DNA from: RH-AL1 sp965277735
GTDB lineage: Bacteria; Pseudomonadota; Alphaproteobacteria; Rhizobiales; Beijerinckiaceae
DNA: 64,000 bases
Direction of reading: 5' to 3'
Assembly: GCA_965277735.1 (NCBI GenBank)
Contig: CBDIDO010000003.1
Coordinates: forward strand, 1,178,001 to 1,242,000
Shown: positions 27,696 to 36,370 of the stretch, piece by piece
Numbering within the stretch: position 1 is the stretch's first letter
Layout: each line of letters starts with the position of its first letter
Made by a program: the position numbers and the translations under genes
The notes under the pieces: model-generated
Databases searched by the model: none
What the model was told of the DNA's origin: nothing
What the model saw: only the letters and a program-made list of their open reading frames with translations

Positions 27696-28067
27696 ATGTC
27701 CAGTGGAATCGCCAAGAACGCCCCCGTCTCGAAGTTCGGGGTCAAGTCAGCCACGCCGATCGAGACCGATCTTGACGGATGGACCAAGATCGACGGCCAT
27801 CCGACGATGAAGACCTGGATCGAATACACCTCGGACGACGGCTCGATGATCTCGGGATGGTGGTCAGCCACCCCCGGCACCTACCACGCGACTTACGCCG
27901 CGCTCGAGCTAGTGCACATGATCGAAGGCGAGATCACCATCACCCCCGATGGCGGCGAGCCGGTGCACATCGGCCCCGGCGATGCCTTCGTCGTCGAGAA
28001 GACATTCGTCGGCACTTGGAAGATAGAAAAGGAAGTCTTCAAACACTTCAGCATCAAGCTGAAGTAG
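27696..28067 (+). CDS. Cupin domain protein
   Basis: 123-aa single-domain cupin of the small DUF861-like type (the group that includes ureidoglycine-aminohydrolase-like cupins). The two cupin motifs are GEITITPDGGEPVHIGPGD and a preceding weak ATYAALELVHMI stretch, where the usual two His plus Glu are only partly kept, so metal binding is uncertain. ATG at 27696 follows GAGG by 5 bases; the frame is open further upstream inside the molybdoenzyme gene. Its tight position suggests a role tied to the upstream molybdoenzyme (substrate sensing, lyase or isomerase). Confidence 0.8.
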   Translation: MSSGIAKNAPVSKFGVKSATPIETDLDGWTKIDGHPTMKTWIEYTSDDGSMISGWWSATPGTYHATYAALELVHMIEGEITITPDGGEPVHIGPGDAFVVEKTFVGTWKIEKEVFKHFSIKLK

Positions 28068-28133
28068 ACGCTGCCAATTGAGCGCGTGAGTGGCCCGGCT
28101 TTGTACGCCGACCTGCTTCGTCGAACGTTCAGC

Positions 28134-28466
28134 TTAACAGGCTGCTGAAGAAGGGTCTCGCAGGGCTTTGAGGACGGCTTCGTCTCCGAGATGGTAGACG
28201 AAGTCGATGATGAGGGAGCCGTCGTCCTGGAGTTCGGCTAATCCGGAGCCCTGGACCTCGTCCATCTCGTCGAAGCCGCACCAGGTGAAGTCGATCTCAT
28301 CATGGTTGTAGGCGATGTCGAGACCGACTTGCACGGCGCCGAAGCTGATCTCGCCAGTCCCTCGCTGCCGACAACCAGCGTGGCCGGTCCGCAGAGGTCG
28401 AGGAAGTCGCGGTCCCAGAGGTCCGCCTCGACGATCCGCCAGCGGCCGACGAGCGCGCTCTTCGCC
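28134..28466 (-). pseudogene. Small passenger gene of the IS5-like element, frameshifted
   Basis: A small gene just downstream of the transposase. One frame reads ALVGRWRIVEADLWDRDFL then LDLCGPATLVVGSEG. Near 28360 the homology-like reading passes to the next frame (GEISFGAVQVGLDIAYN, FTWCGFDEMDEVQGSG, IIDFVYHLGDEAVL). It ends at a TAA that lies in the element's terminal repeat. It looks like a conserved small protein of unknown function (GRWRI..MDLWD types) rather than a transposition protein. Inside the terminal repeats, it travels with the element. No start codon is clear. Confidence 0.6.
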
Positions 28467-29644
28467 TTCTCACGTAGCGGGCTCCGCGAGCAGCTTGGGC
28501 AGCCTCACAAGATGGTAGGCTGCGGCGGCGAAGGTGAAGGCCCATCCGACGCGATCGGTGCCGCGCCGCATCGGCCGCCGCATGCCGCCGATCGTCTTCA
28601 TCCACCCGAAGGCCTCCTCGATGCGCTTACGGATGCGCTGGCTCGCGCCGTAGCCGGGACGGCGCGTGGTGCGGCGATCAATGGCCGACCCGCGCAGGCG
28701 GCGCGCCACGTGCGGGCGTACGTTCATCGAGCGCAGCTCGTTCACGAAGTCGGACGTGTCGTATCCCTTGTCGGCGCCCAGCGTGATGGCGCGGGGGCGC
28801 TCGGCTCGCTTCTCGATCATCGCCAAGGCGGCGAGCCGCTCGGCGTGGCCGCCGGCCTGCGTCAGGCAGGCGTCGACGACGAGGCCGCAGCGGTTCTCCA
28901 TCAGGGCGTGGCCGAGGAAGGCCAGCCTGGCCTCCATGCCCGCACCTTTGCGGTACAACTTGGCCTCGGGGTCGGTGGTGGAGGCGTGCGTCGCGTTCGT
29001 GCGCGTCGTGCCGTGGAAGTCGGTCTCGGCGTTGCGGCCGCCCGAGGAAGGCGGCGGCTCGTCGCCGGGCCCCTCGCCGGGTTCGATCGGCTTGACGCTC
29101 TTCATCGAAGACCACGCCTGGATCATCGTGCCGTCGACGCTGAAGTGGTCCGACGACAGCAGCCGCTTCACCCGAGGCCGCGCCAGCAGCGTCGCCAGGA
29201 ACCGCGCCGCCACGTCGCCTTCGAGCAGGCGGTCGCGGTTCTTCGAGAAGGTGGAAGCGTCCCACACCGGCTCGTCGGCGCCGAGACCGACGAACCAACG
29301 AAACAGCAGGTCGAACTTTATCCGCTCCATCAGCTGGCGCTCGGAGCGCACCGAGTAGAACGCTTGCAGCAGCATGGCGCGCAGCAGCATCTGCGGTGCG
29401 ATGGAGGGTCGCCCGATCCCCGAATAGAGCGCGGCCAGATCGCGCTCCATCGCTGCCAGCGTCTCGTTTGTCAGCGCCCGAACGGCGCGAAGTGGATGGT
29501 CCGGTCGAAGCCGTCCTTCAATGCCAACGTAGCTGAACAACGATCCCGTCCGCTCGTCCGCTCCGCGCAAATCAACCTCCTCGACGAGGAGACTGAATCA
29601 CGAACCATCAGCGCCGGCGAGTGGCATTTTTCAGCAGCCTGTTA
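28135..29644 (-). mobile_element. IS5-like insertion sequence with passenger ORF
   Basis: An approximately 1.5-kb element bounded by inverted repeats: TAACAGGCTGCTGAA at 28135-28149 and its complement at 29630-29644. Inside are a DDE transposase gene and, downstream on the same strand, a small frameshifted gene. The terminal bases TA occur at both ends and could be a TA duplication or part of the repeats; the exact limit cannot be set. It separates the cupin gene from the 30-kb operon. Confidence 0.85.
28470..29570 (-). CDS. IS5-like family DDE transposase
   Basis: 366-aa transposase with the N-terminal DUF772-type domain (PDHPLRAVRALTNETL, RPSIAPQMLLRAMLLQ) and a DDE catalytic domain: Asp in SVDGTMIQAW, Asp in LGADKGYDT, Glu in RIEEAFGWMK. 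The start is a TTG at 29570 with a strong GAGGAGG about 6 bases upstream. The frame is intact and of normal length, so the element may still be mobile. Confidence 0.9.
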   Translation of the reverse strand: MRGADERTGSLFSYVGIEGRLRPDHPLRAVRALTNETLAAMERDLAALYSGIGRPSIAPQMLLRAMLLQAFYSVRSERQLMERIKFDLLFRWFVGLGADEPVWDASTFSKNRDRLLEGDVAARFLATLLARPRVKRLLSSDHFSVDGTMIQAWSSMKSVKPIEPGEGPGDEPPPSSGGRNAETDFHGTTRTNATHASTTDPEAKLYRKGAGMEARLAFLGHALMENRCGLVVDACLTQAGGHAERLAALAMIEKRAERPRAITLGADKGYDTSDFVNELRSMNVRPHVARRLRGSAIDRRTTRRPGYGASQRIRKRIEEAFGWMKTIGGMRRPMRRGTDRVGWAFTFAAAAYHLVRLPKLLAEPAT

Positions 29645-29963
29645 GAGTCGTGAATTGCCAAAGACAAGTTGATGCGTTGAGCTCACAGTATACTGGTATG
29701 CTTATCTCTACCAACTAAAAGCCGCTGGAAGGTCTGCCGGTCGGCTTCGCGCCCATCGTTACCGTTCAGGCGAGCTTCAGCCCAGCCCGAAAGCAGCCAT
29801 TCGGAGACTGATCACTTACGCGTCGTTTGAATGAAGTCTGCGCTGCGCTCGGCAATCATGATGGTGGGCTCGTTGGACGAGGCCACAAGCGCGTTGGCAC
29901 CGGCAGCCCCATCCAAACCGTCGTCGGGTAGCCTCCCGACAGTATCAAACGCCGCGCTAAATG
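29645..29963. other. Gene-free spacer
   Basis: About 319 bases between the IS5-like element and the end of the LysR gene. Short open frames are present but none shows family-like sequence, codon bias or a convincing ribosome site. No structure was recognised. Confidence 0.5.
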
Positions 29964-30845
29964 CTAAGCGCGTAAGGCCACCGCCACAAAGTTACGTGCG
30001 ATGTGAGAGGTGCTGTTTTTGCGGAAGGCCAGGGAAATCGACGTCGCCGCCGCTGGGCCCTTGATCGCTTTGAACGTCACCCCGGCGAACTTCAGTTGCT
30101 GCATCGAGGCCGGCACCAGGGCGACTCCCAGCTCGGCTGCTACAAGGCTGATAATCGAAGACAGCTGTGGCGCGACCTGGTCTATCCGCGGCTCGAACCC
30201 GGCCCCTCGGCATGCGCCGATTATCACGTCGTAGAGCGTCGGCCCGACGCGCCGCGGATGCAGGATGAATGGATCGGAGGCCAGCCGACTGAGAGCCACC
30301 TCTTCGTTGCTGGCTGCCGAATGGCTAGACGGCAGAACTGCGAGCAACGGTTCCTCGGAGAGGATTCGTAGGGTTAAGTCCCGATCGGCACCGGGCTCTG
30401 GACGCAAGAACGCGACATCGAGCGTACCCTCCTGCAGCCCGGCAACAAGCCTGGTTGTATTCGCCTCTTCCAGCACGAGCGTGACGACGGGATAAGCGCG
30501 ACGAAACGCCCTCAACGTATCAGGCACAACAATATTGAATGCGGACGATGCGGTGAAGCCGACCCGCAGCGCGCCAATTTCCCCCCGGGCTGCCCGCTGG
30601 GCCAGTTTGATGCCTTGCTGCGCCAGAGCGGGCATCCCGCTTACCGTCTCAAGAAACGCCGCCCCGGCGGCCGTAAGCTCGGCGCCGTGAGGCACGCGAT
30701 GGAACAGCGCTGCGCCGACCTCTCGTTCGAGATCTTTGATCTGGAGGCTCAAGGGCGGCTGGCCAATCCCAAGAGTGGCCGCTGCTCTGGTGAAGTTCCT
30801 CTCCTGAGCAACGGCTAAGAAGTACCGAATGTGACGAAGTTCCAT
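29964..30845 (-). CDS. LysR family transcriptional regulator of the lyase operon
   Basis: 293-aa LysR-type regulator of the CatR/BenM-like branch: HTH at residues 1-60 (MELRHIRYFLAVAQERNFTR, TLGIGQPPLSLQIKDLE) and an effector domain beginning GALRVGFTASSAFN. The ATG at 30845 is preferred over a TTG two codons upstream. It is divergent from the lyase gene starting at 30939; the 93-base gap must hold both promoters and probably the LysR box. By analogy with the rip locus, where a LysR regulator sits beside ripABC, the inducer may be itaconate or a related C5 diacid. Confidence 0.9.
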   Translation of the reverse strand: MELRHIRYFLAVAQERNFTRAAATLGIGQPPLSLQIKDLEREVGAALFHRVPHGAELTAAGAAFLETVSGMPALAQQGIKLAQRAARGEIGALRVGFTASSAFNIVVPDTLRAFRRAYPVVTLVLEEANTTRLVAGLQEGTLDVAFLRPEPGADRDLTLRILSEEPLLAVLPSSHSAASNEEVALSRLASDPFILHPRRVGPTLYDVIIGACRGAGFEPRIDQVAPQLSSIISLVAAELGVALVPASMQQLKFAGVTFKAIKGPAAATSISLAFRKNSTSHIARNFVAVALRA

Positions 30846-30938
30846 TTGCAAAACATATCACGGAAGACACCGCCATGTCTTGGACCTTCAGTCTGTTCGG
30901 CCTCACCTATCGATCGCCGAACAGGAAGGTCAACAATC

Positions 30939-31772
30939 ATGCCGAGCACCTCCAAACCGACCAGAAGCTGGCTGTTCACGCCAGCCACCCGCCCCGATCG
31001 CTTCGCGAAAGCCAAGGAAGTCGGAGCCGACGTGATTATCATCGATCTCGAAGATGCGGTCGCACCGGACCAGAAGAATACGGCGCGGGCTAACGCCCTA
31101 ACCTTTCTCGCCGAGGCCAATGCTTCGGGCCCAGCCCGCGCGCTTCGCATCAACGGCTTAGATACGGCGGCCGGAATTGCCGACCTCCACGCCCTGCTGA
31201 ATTCGGCCGCTGCGCCTGACTTTATCGTGTTGCCCAAAACGGAGGGTCCCGGTCACCTCCAGGTACTCGAGCGCCTGCTTACCGCAGCTAAGTGGCCGAC
31301 GCGCCTGATTGGCATTGTCGAAAGCGCCCGCGGTCTCGCGGCGGTGGAAACGATCGCCGCGGCCACGCCTCGCCTTGACGGACTAATGCTTGGAGCTGCC
31401 GACCTAGCCGCCGACATCGGTGCGGCAACCGCTTGGTCCCCGCTCAGGTATGCCCGCAGCCGTCTCGTTCACGCCTGTGCACTAGCCCAAGTGACGCCGA
31501 TCGACTCTCCATTCTTCAACGTGCGCGACGCCGACGCGCTATCGCGCGAGGTCGCGGACGCCGTTGCTTTCGGCTTCACCGCCAAGGCAGCAGTCCACCC
31601 CAATCAAATCAAGTCGATAAACGGCGCTCTCACACCCAGCCCGGATGCGCTCGCGCATGCCAGATCCGTGCTCGACGCCAATCGCCAGGGCGTCGGTGTC
31701 GTCGACGGTCAGATGGTCGACGAGGCGGTCGCCCGCAAGGCGCGCCGCACCGTTGCTGCTGCCGCGCAGTGA
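30939..31772 (+). CDS. HpcH/HpaI-CitE family lyase, probable citramalyl-CoA lyase
   Basis: 277-aa CitE-like acyl-CoA lyase (TIM barrel). The conserved IIIDLEDAVAP is at residues 33-43, a GIVESARG glutamate is mid-protein, and LMLGAADLAADIG and AKAAVHPNQI follow; these are the CoA and metal-binding landmarks of citramalyl-/malyl-CoA lyases. ATG at 30939 follows AGGAAGG by about 10 bases. It is first of a three-gene operon with a MaoC-like hydratase and a class I-like CoA-transferase, matching in content the Yersinia ripC-ripB-ripA itaconate-degrading genes. Predicted reaction: (S)-citramalyl-CoA to acetyl-CoA and pyruvate. Confidence 0.85.
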   Translation: MPSTSKPTRSWLFTPATRPDRFAKAKEVGADVIIIDLEDAVAPDQKNTARANALTFLAEANASGPARALRINGLDTAAGIADLHALLNSAAAPDFIVLPKTEGPGHLQVLERLLTAAKWPTRLIGIVESARGLAAVETIAAATPRLDGLMLGAADLAADIGAATAWSPLRYARSRLVHACALAQVTPIDSPFFNVRDADALSREVADAVAFGFTAKAAVHPNQIKSINGALTPSPDALAHARSVLDANRQGVGVVDGQMVDEAVARKARRTVAAAAQ

Positions 31773-31805
31773 GATCAGCCCAACCGCTTTCAAAGGATCA
31801 TGACC

Positions 31806-32333
31806 ATGGACATTCTACTTCCTGCCTACAAGGCCGTCGGCGAGCGCCGCTATCGCGAGACATCGGGCCTCTATCTGGAAGACTTCGTGGTAGGCGACGT
31901 GTTCGAACATCGGCCCGGCCGCACCGTTCTCGACGTCGACAACACCTACTTCACGTTGCTGACGCTCAACGTCCAGCAGGTTCATTTCGACGCCGCCTAC
32001 GCCGCAAAGACCGAATGGAAAAAGATGCTGGTCGATAGCACCTTCACCCTCGCTTTGCTGACCGGCATGAGCGTGCGGACCGTCAGTGGCAAAGTCGTCG
32101 CAAATCTCGGATGGGACAAGGTGAAGGCCAAACAACCGGTCTTTGCCGGCGACACGCTCTATGCCGAGAGCACCGTGCTCAGCAAGCGTGAAAGTGAGAG
32201 CCGCCCGACCCAGGGCATCGTCACCGTCTTAACGCGCGGCATCAACCAGGACGGCAAGGAAGTCATGAGTTTCGAGCGGACGATGCTCGTCCACCGCCGC
32301 GGCCATTCTCCCGAAGAAGCTGCCAACTATTGA
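31806..32333 (+). CDS. MaoC-like dehydratase, probable mesaconyl/itaconyl-CoA hydratase
   Basis: 175-aa hotdog-fold MaoC-type (R)-hydratase: EDFVVGDVFEHRPGRTV near residue 25, QQVHFDAAYAAKTEW with the catalytic Asp/His-like pair, and AGDTLYAESTVLSKRES near the end. This is the size of single-domain mesaconyl-C4-CoA hydratases and RipB-like itaconyl-CoA hydratases. The ATG at 31806 has AAAGGA at a good distance; an ATG at 31800 is too close to it. Preceded by the lyase and followed 26 bp later by the CoA-transferase, it should hydrate the unsaturated C5-dicarboxyl-CoA before cleavage. Confidence 0.84.
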   Translation: MDILLPAYKAVGERRYRETSGLYLEDFVVGDVFEHRPGRTVLDVDNTYFTLLTLNVQQVHFDAAYAAKTEWKKMLVDSTFTLALLTGMSVRTVSGKVVANLGWDKVKAKQPVFAGDTLYAESTVLSKRESESRPTQGIVTVLTRGINQDGKEVMSFERTMLVHRRGHSPEEAANY

Positions 32334-32359
32334 TCTCCTCACATAATAGGACCGCCATC

Positions 32360-33679
32360 ATGGATATCGCTCATCTTTACGCCTCCAAGCTGACCACGGC
32401 CGATCGGGCTGTGGCGGCCATACCGTCCGGCTCCAAGCTCTCTATGGGCATGGCGGTCGCGGAACCGCCGGCCTTGCTGGCAGCAATTGCTGATCGCGTA
32501 GAAGCAGGTCGGATCGACGACCTGAGCATCTATTATTTCGAATCGATGTCGACAGCGGGCAACACCATACTCCGGTACGAGCTGAACGACCGCATCAGGC
32601 CCTACTGTATGTTCATCACCGGCGTGGAACGAGCGTTGATCAAACGCGGCCTAGAGGATGGCCGCAAGGTGATCAACTACGTGCCGAACAACTTTCACCA
32701 GGCGATCCGGCTGCTCACCGAGAACGTCGGCATCGATACATTCGTCACCACCGTCTCGCCGATGGATCGGCATGGCTATTTCTCTTTTGGGACAGGCAAC
32801 GACTACGCCACCAAGGTGGCGCGGGCCGCCAAGCTGCTGATTGTGGAAGTCAACGAGAATATGCCGCGTGTGACAGGAGCTGGCGCGGCGCTGCACATCT
32901 CCGAGGTCAGCGCTATTGTTGAGAACCACGTTCCCTTGATCGAACTTCCCGTCGGTAAGTCGACGCAGGAAGACGAGACGATCGCTCGCATCATCGCGGG
33001 CATGGTGCCGAATGGCGCCTGCCTGCAGATGGGTGTGGGCGCCTTGCCCAACCTGGTCTGCGCTCAGCTCAAGGATCGGCAGGACCTCGGCATTCACTCG
33101 GAAGTGCTCTGCCCCGGCATGGTGGACCTAGTTGTTGCCGGCAATGTCACCAATCGGCTCAAGACCATCGACCAGTCCACTTCGATCTTCACCTTCGCAA
33201 TGGGCCAGAAGGCTATGTACGATTTCCTGAACGGGAATCCTTCGGTCGAGAGCCGGCCCGTCGACTATGTGAACGATCCCCAGATTATCGCGCAGAATGA
33301 TAACGTCATCTCGATCAACGCGACGATTCAGGTAGACCTGACCGGGGCGTGCAACTCCGAGCACATGCTCGGCCACCAATACAGCGCGTCTGGCGGCCAG
33401 CTCGACTTCGTGCGGGGTGCTTATGCTTCGCACGGCGGAAAGTCGATCATCGCAACGCGCTCAACGGCGGCGAAGGGGAAGGTCTCCAAAATCGTCGCAC
33501 GCCTCGACGGGCCGGCAACCACGCCACGCATCGACACTCACATCGTCGTCACCGAATACGGCTCGGCGAACCTCAAAGGCCTGTCATCAACCGACCGAGC
33601 CAAGGCGCTCATCGACCTCGCCCATCCAGAGTTCCGCGCTCAGCTGATGAATTCGGCCAAGGAGCTGCACCTGATCTGA
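32360..33679 (+). CDS. Acetyl-CoA hydrolase/transferase family CoA-transferase
   Basis: 439-aa CoA-transferase of the acetyl-CoA hydrolase/4-hydroxybutyrate CoA-transferase family. The catalytic glutamate is probably Glu248 in GIHSEVLCPG, and GVGALPNLVCAQL plus the C-terminal GANLKGLSS-like SANLKGLSSTDRA are family landmarks. RipA of the itaconate pathway belongs to this family. It would activate the free diacid with CoA from succinyl-CoA or acetyl-CoA. ATG at 32360 is preferred to earlier in-frame codons. It closes the lyase-hydratase-transferase operon; pyruvate oxidase follows 89 bp downstream. Confidence 0.85.
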   Translation: MDIAHLYASKLTTADRAVAAIPSGSKLSMGMAVAEPPALLAAIADRVEAGRIDDLSIYYFESMSTAGNTILRYELNDRIRPYCMFITGVERALIKRGLEDGRKVINYVPNNFHQAIRLLTENVGIDTFVTTVSPMDRHGYFSFGTGNDYATKVARAAKLLIVEVNENMPRVTGAGAALHISEVSAIVENHVPLIELPVGKSTQEDETIARIIAGMVPNGACLQMGVGALPNLVCAQLKDRQDLGIHSEVLCPGMVDLVVAGNVTNRLKTIDQSTSIFTFAMGQKAMYDFLNGNPSVESRPVDYVNDPQIIAQNDNVISINATIQVDLTGACNSEHMLGHQYSASGGQLDFVRGAYASHGGKSIIATRSTAAKGKVSKIVARLDGPATTPRIDTHIVVTEYGSANLKGLSSTDRAKALIDLAHPEFRAQLMNSAKELHLI

Positions 33680-33768
33680 CTTCAAGCATCAGGTCGGTGA
33701 AATCGCGCTGGTAGCAGACATCGGTCAAGCGAATGTCCCATCAACAGCAAATCCAAGAAGGCAACACA

Positions 33769-35497
33769 ATGGCAAAGACCGTGGCGGACCAGATGGTGGA
33801 GACGCTCGCCGCTGCGAACGTCAAGCGCATCTACGGCATCGTGGGCGACAGCCTCAACGGCTTCACCGACTCGCTACGCCGGCAAGGCGGAATCCAATGG
33901 GTTCATACCCGGCACGAGGAGGTCGCGGCCTTCGCGGCCGGTGGCGAAGCGCATGTCACAGGCGAACTCGCCGTCTGTGCAGGCAGCTGCGGCCCCGGCA
34001 ACCTGCATCTGATAAACGGCTTGTTCGACTGCCACCGCTCGCATGTCCCCGTCGTGGCGATCGCGGCCCACATACCCTCACCCGAGATCGGCGCCGGCTA
34101 CTTTCAAGAAACCCATCCAGAACGGCTGTTCGTCGAATGTAGCAGCTATTGTGAGCTTGTCTCGAGCCCTGCGCAGATGCGCCGCGTTCTCGAGATTGCA
34201 ATCCGCCGCGCCGTCGCCGAGCGTTGCGTCTGCGTCGTCGTCATTCCCGGTGACGTTGCCCTGCAGGCCGCCCTCGAGGCCGCCGTCTCCGGTCCCGACG
34301 CGCTGCTGCTGCCCGTGCCCGCGGTCACTCCGCCGAGCTCTGCCATCGAACGCCTCGCGGCAATGCTCAACGGCGTCGAACGTGTGACCGTGCTGTGCGG
34401 GGCTGGCTGTGCGGACGCACATGACGAGCTTATTCAACTCGCCGGCGCGCTCAAATCTCCGATTGTTCATGCGCTGCGCGGCAAAGAACACGTAGAGTGG
34501 GACAACCCCTTTCGATGTCGGTATGACTGGTCTGATTGGTTTCTCTTCCGGCTACTATGCCATGGGCAGTTGCGATGCCCTGCTAATGCTGGGCACCGAC
34601 TTTCCCTACAAGCAATTCTACCCAAAGAGCGCACGCATTGCGCAAGTCGACATCCGCCCCGAAGCGATCGGCCGCCGCTCCCCGGTCGAACTCGGTGTCG
34701 TTGGCGATATCCGCTCGACGCTGCAGGCCCTCCTGCCTAAGCTCAGGGGCGACCGCGATGCAACCTACCTCAATCGCTGCATCCAGCACTATCATGAGGC
34801 TCGCAAAAGCCTTGACGACCTCGCGACCGGCAAACCCAGCGGCACGCTTCACCCGCAGCACGTCACCCGCGTAATTGATGCGCTGGCGGCGGATGACGCG
34901 GTCTTCACGTGCGATGTTGGCCTGCCGACCGTTTGGGCGGCCCGCTACGTGCGCATGAACGGGAAGCGCCGCCTCGTCGGGTCGTTCTGGCATGGATCGA
35001 TGGCCAACGCGATGCCGCAGGCCCTCGGAGTACAGGCCGCCTGTCCCGGCCGTCAGGTCATCTCCCTCTCCGGTGATGGCGGCTTCACCATGCTGATGGG
35101 CGACCTGCTCTCGGCCAAGCAGCTCGGGCTTCCCATCAAGGTCGTCGTGTTCAACAACGGCGCCCTCGGCTTCATCGAGCTGGAGCAAAAATCCTCTGGT
35201 TTCATCGACACCGGCACCAGTCTCGAGAACCCAGACTTCGCTGCCATGGCGCGTGCGGTCGGCATTCACGGCGTCCGAATCGATGACCCGGCGGACGTGG
35301 AAACCAAGCTTGCCGAAGCGCTCGTCCATCCGGGCCCGGTCCTGATTGACGCCGTTGTCAACCGGATGGAACTGGCGATGCCACCGAAGGTGACTGTCGA
35401 GATGGCCAAAGGCTTCACACTCTACATGCTTAAAGCGGTGATGAACGGTCGTGCCGACGAGGTCGTAGAGCTCGCCCGCTCGAACGTCTTTCGTTAA
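33769..35497 (+). pseudogene. Thiamine-diphosphate pyruvate oxidase (PoxB-like), one-base frameshift
   Basis: Full-length gene (about 575 codons) for a PoxB-like pyruvate:quinone oxidoreductase. The N-terminal ThDP Pyr domain has YGIVGDSLNGFTDSL and GSCGPGNLHLINGL. The ThDP/Mg site in the C-terminal part is LSGDGGFTMLMGD with NNGALGF. One extra C in the run CCCC at 34506-34509 shifts the frame at DNPF; removing it restores DNPFDVGMTGLIGF and the rest. With a single homopolymer lesion it may be a recent mutation or a sequencing indel. Pyruvate made by the upstream lyase would be its natural substrate. Confidence 0.82.
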
Positions 35498-35752
35498 GAC
35501 ATGGATCTGACCGCTACATCAGCGAATGGTACGCGTGGGCCGCTTCAGTATAGTAGCCGGACGCTCTACGATCTGCTCAACATGGGGCGCGATTAGTCAA
35601 ATATCGTCTATGTAGTTGATCCAGCCGAGCCCATATCAAGCCGTTGGGCCGGCGCGGGGTAGCCACCGACCCTTTCTTATCCGCTGCTTCCCCTAGGGAC
35701 AACAGCAGCTTCGAACCCTTTCTCCTCAAAGCGCCCAAACCTGGATTTCACC

Positions 35753-35970
35753 ATGATCACAATCGCTGTTCTCGATGACTGGCAGGACGTCGCGCATAAG
35801 AGCGTCGACTGGTCCGCGCCTGAAGCCCGCGCCAAACTGGCTTTCTTTGCTGATGCGTTCGGCTCCGAGGACGAGGCCGCGACCGCCTTGGTCAACGTCG
35901 ACATTCTCCTGACCATGAGGGAACGCACGGCGTTGCCAGAGAGTGCGCTCTCAAGCCTAGTTGCTGACCG
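35753..35970 (+). pseudogene. D-2-hydroxyacid dehydrogenase, N-terminal fragment
   Basis: About 72 codons typical of the N-terminus of D-2-hydroxyacid dehydrogenases: ITIAVLDDWQDVAHKSVDW, then DILLTMRERTALPESAL. The catalytic and NAD-binding domains are missing because the sequence joins directly to a transposase 3' fragment. The ATG at 35753 is probably the original start. Confidence 0.75.
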
Positions 35971-36252
35971 AACGCGCCAGCTCGCAAGGTCCCGCGCTCG
36001 ATCTATCAAGGCGCTCGCGACATGGCGCGCAACATCGGCGCATCTGACGAAGGCTACATCTCCCGCAAGCAGCGCAAGCAGCGCAAGAAGATCGAGATGC
36101 TGTTTGCGCACCTCAAGCGCATCTTGAAGCTCGATCGAATACGACTGAGGGGACCGTACGGAGCCCGTGACGAGTTCCACCTCGCAGCCACCGCTCGAAA
36201 TCTCAGGAAGCTCGCCAAGCTCATCCCGACCTGTCCGCCGCTTCCAGCCTGA
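35971..36252 (+). pseudogene. Transposase C-terminal fragment
   Basis: The last 90 or so codons of an IS1182-like DDE transposase, in frame from about 35971: RKVPRSIYQGARDMARNIG, then KKIEMLFAHLKRILKLDR and DEFHLAATARNLRKLAKLIP. The rest of the gene is absent. It is fused to the dehydrogenase fragment in a different frame, the scar of an insertion followed by deletion. Confidence 0.8.
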
Positions 36253-36370
36253 GAAGGTCACGGAGCCTCGCGGCAGCGCACTGGCAGTTTGAGACCGCAG
36301 CCCCTTACCGGCAACCGCCGGCACTTCTTCAACGAAATCCGCCCAAGGCGGTCATTCAAGCGTCGCCTTA

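Noticed and set aside
29831..30064. Short open frame between the IS5-like element and the LysR gene
   Set aside because: No ribosome site, no recognisable sequence, and it overlaps the 3' end of the LysR gene.
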